Assembly (NCBI GenBank): GCA_029721435.1
Contig: CM056586.1
Span: 73,428,607-73,492,606 of the forward strand
Direction: 5' to 3'
Origin: Gymnothorax reevesii
Lineage: Eukaryota > Chordata > Actinopteri > Anguilliformes > Muraenidae
Length of the DNA stretch: 64,000 nucleotides
Positions 57,061 through 64,000 of the stretch are shown here, piece after piece (position 1 is the first letter of the stretch; the number at the start of each line of letters is the position of its first letter). The translations under genes and the position numbers were made by a program. The notes under the pieces were generated by a model that ran no database searches, was not told the origin of the DNA, and saw only the letters and a list, made by a program, of their open reading frames with translations.

Positions 57061-57584
57061 ATACTACTTTTTTATGATTTAATTGGTAGAATGCATGCTG
57101 TCTTACCTTTTTTGGAGTGGGGATGTGCATGTGATTTTTAGTGTACGGTGAAATAATGTCATTTTCGCTCATCTTTTTACGCATCTGGGCAGCTGTATTT
57201 CAGCACTGAATGTGACCGTGTTACTGTTTCTATTCAAATTTTATGCTTCACTGAAAATTTAAAGTCTGTATTTTTCTCTGCTTACAGTATTTTATTTTAC
57301 TACTTAAAACCATAAACATTCTGGTAACGCTTGCTCTTTTAATATAATGAAAATAGTGTTAAATTAAAAAAATAATGTTAAGAGAATATTAAATACTAAT
57401 GGTGTGATTAGTTGTCCGAAGCATTGTATTGCTGGTTGTGTTTTCATAAATATTTATTTACTGCTTATTTTTGTAGTGATCTATATTCACTTTGTGGTGT
57501 AATAAGGGAATATACTTTATGTGCCTCCTTTTATCTCCTGGATGAAACCAAAACTTAATGCAGATTGAGTAAAAATTTACAATA
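57061..57584. other. AT-rich 3' region, possible poly(A) signal
   Basis: Very AT-rich. An ATTAAA occurs near 57363. Nothing else recognised. Confidence 0.35.
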
Positions 57585-58205
57585 CTGTGCAAAAGTCTCA
57601 AGCATCCTAAATTTTCTTAAATGAAATTTGGTCTTACATGTTTATCCTGTTTTTTACATTAATATTGTTAATGATAAAAATTACATTTACGATACAAATG
57701 CTAATTTAAAATCTTTTTTTTACAAATAAATGCTTATTTTATCACAGACAGTTGATGCAGATTATTTGGCCTGGACAAAGCTCTAATCTCAATGTTATCA
57801 AGGCTGTTTGGGTTTCCCTAGAGAAAAAGAGGCCTTGGAAAGGTTCTATATTTAGAACTTCTTCAACATACTTGGAACAAGAAAAAAGCCAATCATTTTA
57901 TGAAATTAGAACAACAGGACAGTGTACCTAATTTTTCATCCACGGTAGTGACTTCACTTAGTTTTTTACAGTTCTTGGCTCTTTGTTACATTTTTGAATA
58001 TTAATAAACCTTTCATAGCTTAATCCTAGTGCTGCTGCAAGGCTAATGCTTATTGAGGACCGATATACAGGGAAATAGCTAACGGGGAACGATACATCGA
58101 AGACAGCACATAGGGAAACGAGTGGGGGTTCTCTATATATCGGCAACCGGCAGGACTGGGGTTAATTTGTCCTCATTTTACAGAATTGTTTGAAATGTGC
58201 CTAAG
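57585..58205. mobile_element. Decayed DNA transposon with CTGTGCAAAAGTC ends
   Basis: The left end ACTGTGCAAAAGTCTCAAGC and the inverse of the right end ACTGTACAGAAGTCTTAGGC match at 16 of 20 positions. The inside keeps transposase-like wording (CTCTAATCTCAATGTTATC, CCCTAGAGAAAAAGAGG) but no frame. The TTAA-flanked element at 58020-58165 is nested within. Confidence 0.65.
58020..58165. mobile_element. TTAA-flanked MITE, family D, nested
   Basis: Begins TTAATCCTAGTGCTGC and ends with the inverse of TTAACCCCAGTCCTGC, giving imperfect inverted ends with TTAA at both borders. Length 146 bases. A second diverged copy lies at 35.1 kb. No ORF. Confidence 0.7.
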
Positions 58206-58470
58206 ACTTCTGTACAGTTCTATTCATTCAGTAGTTTTATTCATGGTTTATTTCACAGCGTCATTGCATGAAATCGGTATTGTTTTGTCCAAATACAGAC
58301 TTCGAAATCTGTATTGCCTGGGTAATTTAATGTCTTCAAAATGCTTCTTGATGTACAGCTCCAGTCAAAAGATGGAACATGCCCACATTTTTTAAACAAA
58401 ACACCATTTTTCACAAAAAAAAAAGCGATATATATCCAAAATTTATCAAGATGACCCCCATTTACGATCA

Positions 58471-58746
58471 GTATTTCTGAGCGTACTCGGATATGATATT
58501 TCTGAGCGTACTCGGATATGATATTTCTGAGCGTACTCGGATATGATATTTCTGAGCGTACTCGGATATGATATTTCTGAGCGTACTCGGATATGATATT
58601 TCTGAGCGTACTCGGATATGATATTTCTGAGCGTACTCGGATATGATATTTCTGAGCGTACTCTGATATGATATTTCTGAGCGTACTGGGATATGATATT
58701 TCTGAGCGTACTCTGATATGATATTTCTGAGCGTACTCGGATATGA
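58471..58746. repeat. 25-bp minisatellite, 11 copies
   Basis: Unit ATATGATATTTCTGAGCGTA plus CTCGG. Copies differ at one or two bases (CTCTG, CTGGG near the right end). The copies are directly abutted with no unique spacers. The minus strand is open across it by chance. Confidence 0.95.
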
Positions 58747-59659
58747 TCTCATAGATTTTTTCTTTCTTTGGCGCCCCCCCCCCCCCTTTTTCCGAGATGG
58801 ATGTCTTAGCAATGAGCCTTTTATGTTGGGTATAATTAACATTTCAGAAATTGGCAATAATTTGTTGATCTTGTTTTTACAGATTTTTTTTTTTATTTTA
58901 ACCAATGCCAAAGTTTTGGGTACGAACTTGCTAGTAAATTATTGTATAACTTCTGATGATTCACTCCGTACTTTGCACCTTTTTAGGTTGTTATTATTGG
59001 GGTTTAACCTCTTGAATTTCATGAGAGACGCAGGACAAGGACATGAGTAATGCCTGTGCGCACATTTGGCTGGTGCTGTATAATCCTTCTGTTAATCCAT
59101 ATGCAGATAATTTTGCAGTACTTTCTGAACAAATACTGCTGGCTCCGCAGTAAATTGTGTGAAAGAATATTGTGTGCACCTGAGTGATGTATTTCCTGAT
59201 GTAAAACTTTAAATAAATGCTCCTGTTTACAAATTCTTCCTGTCCAGTAATTCATTATTTTTGCCAAAAAATATTCAATGGCAAGTATTTCAAAATCATT
59301 GTTGCATGTATTCACAGACATGCACTGGAGAAAAACAGTACAGGGTATCTGTTATTGTGCTTGCAGCTGTTGCTCTTGAGAGGAGGAATTTCACCTGATT
59401 GTCCTCCCTCACCTGTAATTTTGATTTATTCATGCGCAATCTGAGTGTTATGCATTTCCAAAATGCAAAATTCCATGTATGTTATCAGATTTCATCTGAT
59501 TCTTAAATAACTAGACCAAAGGGCCCTCAGGGCACTGCAACCTTTGTCCTTGAGTTCCCTGACCCTTGATATATTTACATATGAAAGGAGTGAGTTCTGC
59601 CGCATGCATTAATAATTGGTGATTTATTGTGGTGCAGGTGACTGATGTTTCGTTACTGT
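58747..59659. other. 3' flank, possible poly(A) signal
   Basis: A C-run at 58774-58787 follows the minisatellite. AATAAA at about 59212 (TTTAAATAAATGCTCCTG) is the clearest poly(A) signal downstream of gpd2. No gene seen. Confidence 0.35.
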
Positions 59660-60145
59660 AATGTGGAAAGAAGCCACTAGATGGCAGTATTGACCTTTTT
59701 TTTGTTAAGCCCAGTCTGGAGCTAGGTTTGGGCATGTCCTGGGCATGTCTCAGAGGGGAAAGTCCCAGAGAATAAAAAAAGTCTAAAAGGTGGGAGGGGG
59801 CTGCAAAAGAGTATATAAGGAGAAAAATTGAGAGAGTAAAGTAGTAGGAGAAATTGCAAGGAGAAGGATACATTGGACCAGACCTGTCATTCTGTTCATG
59901 ACCTGTGAAGCTTTTTGTGGATTTTTGCCTGTGTTGGAGCATTTTCCTCACCCGGAACATCACCAAGCAACCCGATCTCAAGGGACTGTAAAGATTTTTT
60001 TTTTCCTGTAAATTATCAATCTTGGTCAGTAGTATAAATCGTAGGTTAGTGTTGGTCTTTGTTTAATTAAATCTGTTTGAGTTTTTAAATTTTGTCTGTC
60101 ATCCCTTGCTGTCTTATATGTCGTAGCAAATTGGGGCCATAACAA
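59660..60145 (+). mobile_element. Probable solo LTR
   Basis: The segment starts about TGTAATGTGG (59660) and ends GGGGCCATAACA (60145), with TG...CA borders. It has a TATA-like GAGTATATAAGGAG near 59808 and a T- and pyrimidine-rich right part, as in a U3-R-U5 layout. No internal coding region follows. The flanks TTAC and ATAC differ by one base, so the borders are uncertain. Confidence 0.4.
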
Positions 60146-60469
60146 TACAAAGTCTTATTCAAAGTCAAAATGCAATGTTACAATATTTATTTCCAACCAG
60201 ATTTGCATTAATTTTTGGCTGAGATAATGTATTGGCGATGGACGAGTCAAACCACTCCATTAAGCCTCTCCAGTGCATCCCAAACTGGATATCCAAACTC
60301 TGAGGGGGCTAATCCCTGCCTGAAAATGATTGCATATGCTTGATGAACAAGTGTTTACAACTTTAACCTGATGAATCTGTGTCATCCTGAAATATTCCTG
60401 AGCCATCAGAGATTTTCAAAGTCCATTGATAGGTTACGAGGTCATTCAGGATAGTCAGGAATTTATTTT

Positions 60470-61230
60470 ATTCCTGCAGAGCAGTGCTGAGCTCAGACCC
60501 GACCAACTGAAGAAACCCCAGATCACAACACTGCCTCCAGAGGCCTGTCCCGGGGCCTCTGTGCATGACGGGTGCATCGCTTCATGGGCTTCCTTTCTTA
60601 CCCTGACGTGCCCATCACTCTGGAACAGGGTAAGTTCTGAGTTAGTAAAGCACATGACCTTCTCCATTGCTCCTTGGTCTAATCTTAATCTTCCCTTGCA
60701 AATTGATGTCTTTTTTTTTTTTACCAATAACCCTCATTAACTAGCGGCTTTACTGTGGCCAGGCGGCTGTTAAGTCCCAGCTCTCCAAACTTTAGTTGCA
60801 TTGTGCCTTTGAAAATGCCCTTTTTCTCATAATTAAACAGCCTTGAATTCTACTGCTGAGAATTTTACTTATCTCCAATCAGGATCAGTCATAATTTTTC
60901 TCCAACCCTTTTCTTCTGCAAAGGTGACATTTCACTTCTGTCCCTCCAGATTTTAATAAACTCGGACAGTCCATGACCCAGTTCTAGTGATTTCAGCGAT
61001 CTCCTTAGCTGTTTACTTTGCATGAAGCTGGCCAGTAATTGGTCCCTGCTGAAACACAGAAGCATCCTTTCAACAACTATGCGATACATCCTCTGGCATG
61101 TTTTTTTAAGAAATGAGAAGTTATGCACTGAATCAGTCAGGATTAAGAGAAACACATTCATCACTGCAATAATGATTCAATCACAGGCTCTTGAGTATTT
61201 GCTTGTTTAAATCCAAAAGGGGACATATTC
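60470..61230 (-). mobile_element. Decayed Tc1/mariner-like transposon
   Basis: Minus-strand transposase relics: FQSDGHVRVRKEAHEAMHPS then GGSVVIWGFFSWSGL at 60455-60727 (the GGGSVMVWG block). An N-terminal part at 60889-61164 has EFIKIWRDRSEMS and KQLRRSLKSLELG in another frame, matching the helix-turn-helix region. Stops and a frame change separate them. Confidence 0.65.
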
Positions 61231-62084
61231 TGGATAGCAGTGTATGTGTGAATGACTCCTATAAACACAGCCCATAGGTTTTCAGGTCACTTATTTGCAA
61301 CAAGGAGTTAAGCTTCTATGGAAAGCTCTGGAGGGAATGGGTTAAGTATCTATCATGTTTTAGTTTAACATTCATTTGGGTTGCATAAAGACAAAAGTCC
61401 CGGAGAAGTAGGTTGGTTCACATACTGTTTAATGAGGGCGCTGTATTTTTAATGTGTGGACAAGGGGAAAAAAGTTTCATAATTGAAAAATCTTTTTTAA
61501 TCATGGACTTGGTGCATAATCTACATTCCTCTGCTTGAATAAAGTGTGCTGATTCTTGAACAAAACTCTTCTGTGATTCGGATCATTAATTATTATTCTT
61601 GCATATTAAGATAAATCAGTATAAATCACATTTTCAAATGTTTTCCGCCTGCATGCTGTGTACTGTTAGTTGATGCATAATGTATGCAAAAACCCAAATA
61701 TTTGAAGATAAACCCTGCACCACTAATAGAACTTTTTGATTAAATTAACATAAACTACAAATTACCTTAACCAAGACTCACACGCTGACAAGGTTGTTTG
61801 TATATTTGCTTTTGTTTGGTTTTGAAAATTCATGTTTCCTCAGACTTTTATACTCTGAGAAGTAAAACTTAAGTAAAACTTTAGTGATGGGATGTTTACT
61901 TCAGTTAGTTCTCATTTCCTAACTTTCGCAGAGATCTGATTGGTGCAGCATGCGCTTTGTGACATTTATTTGGTTAGTGTGCCCGAAATGGATAATTGTT
62001 CATGATGCAAAACTTGAGAACATAATGGGCAACTTGTTTCCTGATGAGTAGGTTTTTTTTTTTAATAATATTTTTTTGGGAATT
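61231..62084. other. 3' flank, nothing recognised
   Basis: AT-rich flank with no supported feature. Confidence 0.4.
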
Positions 62085-62290
62085 TTTTCCCTTTATTTGA
62101 CAGACACACAGCGCAGACAGACAGGAAAGCTGGGGAGAAGAATGGGAGAAGACACGCAGCAAACGACCCAGGCCGGACCCCAACCCAGGCCGGACCCAAA
62201 CCCAGGTCGCCGGGGGAAGGACACAGTCCCCACGGCACACGCGCCCAGAGCAACGAGCCACCTGGGCGCCCTGATGTGTTGTATTTGCCT
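62085..62290. repeat. SINE-like fish repeat with duplicated GGCCGGACCC
   Basis: ACACAGCGCAGACAGACAGG, GGGAGAAGACACGCAGCAAA and CCCAGGCCGGACCC(C/A)AACCCAGG resemble a common fish short repeat in which a decayed tRNA-like B box sits next to ACCCAGGTCGCC. The CCAGGCCGGACCC block occurs twice in tandem. No tRNA fold could be supported. Confidence 0.4.
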
Positions 62291-62486
62291 CCATGGAAAA
62301 ATGCCCTGGTAAAAATACTCGATGAGTTTAACTGGGTTTATGCATTTCCAACCTGGAGCCAGAATACCCAGTATGACTGCACACAGCCCAGGTAATTTGC
62401 GCAACCATAAGTGTGTAACCCTCACTTTACACCTGTTATGAGTCTGACAGCCTTGGGCCAGGTTTCATTTACATACGAGGCAACAC

Positions 62487-62502
62487 CCCCCCCCCCCCCC
62501 AC
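62487..62502. repeat. Poly-C tract
   Basis: About 16 consecutive C. Likely length-variable. Confidence 0.9.
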
Positions 62503-63481
62503 AAATGCAGCCCACAACACTAAAATTATTGCCTAGAATCCATAAATATCAAGTACTGGTCGCTCCCAACGGTCACTCACTGGTGTGTCTGGCTAGTGTT
62601 TGACTTTCAAATATTTGCACAAAATCCATGCAAGATCCGTGATTGGCTCTCAGTCGGAAGGGTGCCCCGCCCCCCTTGCAGCGGGTCCTGAATGAATTGA
62701 TTCCGATGGGGAGAAGTGAACGTGAGCTCAGATTATCACTGATTATTTTGCCCCTGTGTCACAGAATTAAATACTGGACTTATTTTTCACAGGCCACATA
62801 CTGTATCTTCCAAACATTCTGGTGCTGCAACGGCATTTTTAAGACCAACAGATCAGGAGAAAATGAACATTGTTCGGGACCTGTGTCTCTCTCAGCAGCG
62901 CTCACGTAACATCTGGCAGTACAGAACTACAGCATGGACTGCGGCAAACTGCGAATTAAACTTTCAAACTGAAATAATGCTTGTGTTCATATGTTCAGTC
63001 ATACAGTTATTGCCATCAATGTTTAATAATTTTTATGGGGAAAAGGAATATATTTGATCGCTATGATCTCGTACTGGATTGATATCAGATATTGAACAAG
63101 AGGGGAAAAGCAGCAAGATAAGCGTTGGCCATCCATGTTAAAAATACCGAAACGTTGTGCAGTAACAGGTTGCAATAGTAGGAACAAGCTATCAATCTTC
63201 TCTTTTCCGCAGAAAGTAGACAGGCAAGCAATTAATTAACAACTGTTGTATTATATACCAGCTTCTTAGGCTTAATCTAGCTGATGCAATCATGCCCTTC
63301 AAGCTATAGCTAATGCCAATTTCAATGAAATACGTTACGTAATTTGAGTATTATTTAATTTAGTCTTTATACCGAGGAATCCCAATGAAATAAACAAAAT
63401 GCAGATATGGCCAAACATTATCCTGTTAAAAACCTAACAACCACTCCAAGAGTAAACGCAAGCAAGCCACAATCTAATTTT
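62503..63481. other. 3' flank, nothing recognised
   Basis: AT-rich flank. A short ORF at 62643-62909 has no recognised similarity. Confidence 0.4.
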
Positions 63482-64000
63482 TAAAGGGGACCCAACATGC
63501 TATTTTTCCAAGTTTATTTTTGGGTCTTTGATTCCCCTAGAGTACTCCTGATCGCGCAAAGTAAAAAAAGGGTACTTATTTCGCTTGTACAGCCATCCTC
63601 AAAAAACCTCATTTGTAGTCCATAGTAGTCTCTGCCTGAAACGCCTCAATGGGGTGGCTCTTCCGCTATGGCCCCCACTCCCCATGTGCCCACTTTCTTC
63701 TGAATGGCCAGCTCTGTGGAGGGCGGATCTAGGCGGGACGATGCAGTGTTACAGTGAAACGTGAGACGTGTCTGCCAACTGAGCTAAGGAATTAGTGGAG
63801 GATGCAGTGCGAAAGTCTGGCAGCTCCAGCATGAATTTGCTATTGGCTACAATTTGCTACGGCAACAGTTGGTAAGTACTGCGGTTTTACTACTCCTTGC
63901 TAGGATGCAGAGGAAGCTTGAATCCACCCCGTATAGACACATTTGTTGAACGGGTCAACATGCCCAAGTGTAGACCGGAGACCGTAGAAATCTGGTGGGT
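63482..64000. mobile_element. Possible DNA transposon, truncated by the window edge
   Basis: AAAGGGGACCCAACATGCTA at 63483, then TTTTTCCAAGTTTATTTTTG, resembles the left end of a common fish non-autonomous element; the body that follows (AAACCTCATTTG, TGGAGGGCGGATC) is in keeping. The right end is outside the window, so the call is tentative. Confidence 0.35.

Overview
The window is vertebrate nuclear DNA, most likely from a ray-finned fish. Its gene is split by GT-AG introns, and the intervening DNA is AT-rich and crowded with repeat types common in teleosts: Tc1-like transposons, hAT-like and TTAA-flanked short elements, L2 and Rex1/CR1-like LINE pieces, and minisatellites. I cannot name the species from the sequence.

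The only protein-coding gene I can support is gpd2, on the + strand. It encodes the FAD-dependent mitochondrial glycerol-3-phosphate dehydrogenase. All 16 coding exons are present between 12062 and 55150. Each has a GT donor and an AG acceptor, the phases agree across every junction, and the spliced reading frame is 2184 bases, or 727 codons plus TGA. By memory this is the same length as the human protein. An untranslated first exon must lie upstream, because an acceptor sits five bases before the ATG. The best candidate ends at 2684.

Layout: 1-2.4 kb is flank with nothing recognised. At 2.4-2.7 kb is the candidate promoter and leader exon. From 2.7 to 12.06 kb is the 5' intron, with a foldback repeat, an L2 tail, a decayed Tc1 copy and a TA-flanked MITE. 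From 12.2 to 26.75 kb is the first coding intron. It carries two TTAA-flanked MITEs, a hAT MITE with a perfect 8-bp target duplication, a 1.25-kb hAT-like element with a foldback repeat nested in it, a Tc1 copy interrupted by another Tc1 copy, a TA microsatellite and a 45-bp minisatellite. From 27 to 55 kb are the remaining exons. Their introns hold diverged tandem repeats, a 1.5-kb Tc1-like element with long inverted repeats, a Tc1 copy split by an L2 LINE, a TTAA-flanked MITE with a perfect 27-bp hairpin, a 161-bp tandem array with regularly spaced AGGTCA half-sites, a 34-bp minisatellite and a 2.9-kb Rex1/CR1-like LINE. Downstream of the stop, 55.2-64 kb is 3' UTR or flank with more decayed transposons, a 25-bp minisatellite, a probable solo LTR and a SINE-like repeat.

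The protein is expected to sit on the outer face of the mitochondrial inner membrane, oxidise glycerol-3-phosphate to dihydroxyacetone phosphate, and pass electrons through FAD to ubiquinone. A C-terminal EF-hand pair supplies calcium control. No second gene, tRNA, rRNA or CRISPR array was found. The unusual content is the repeat architecture inside the introns.
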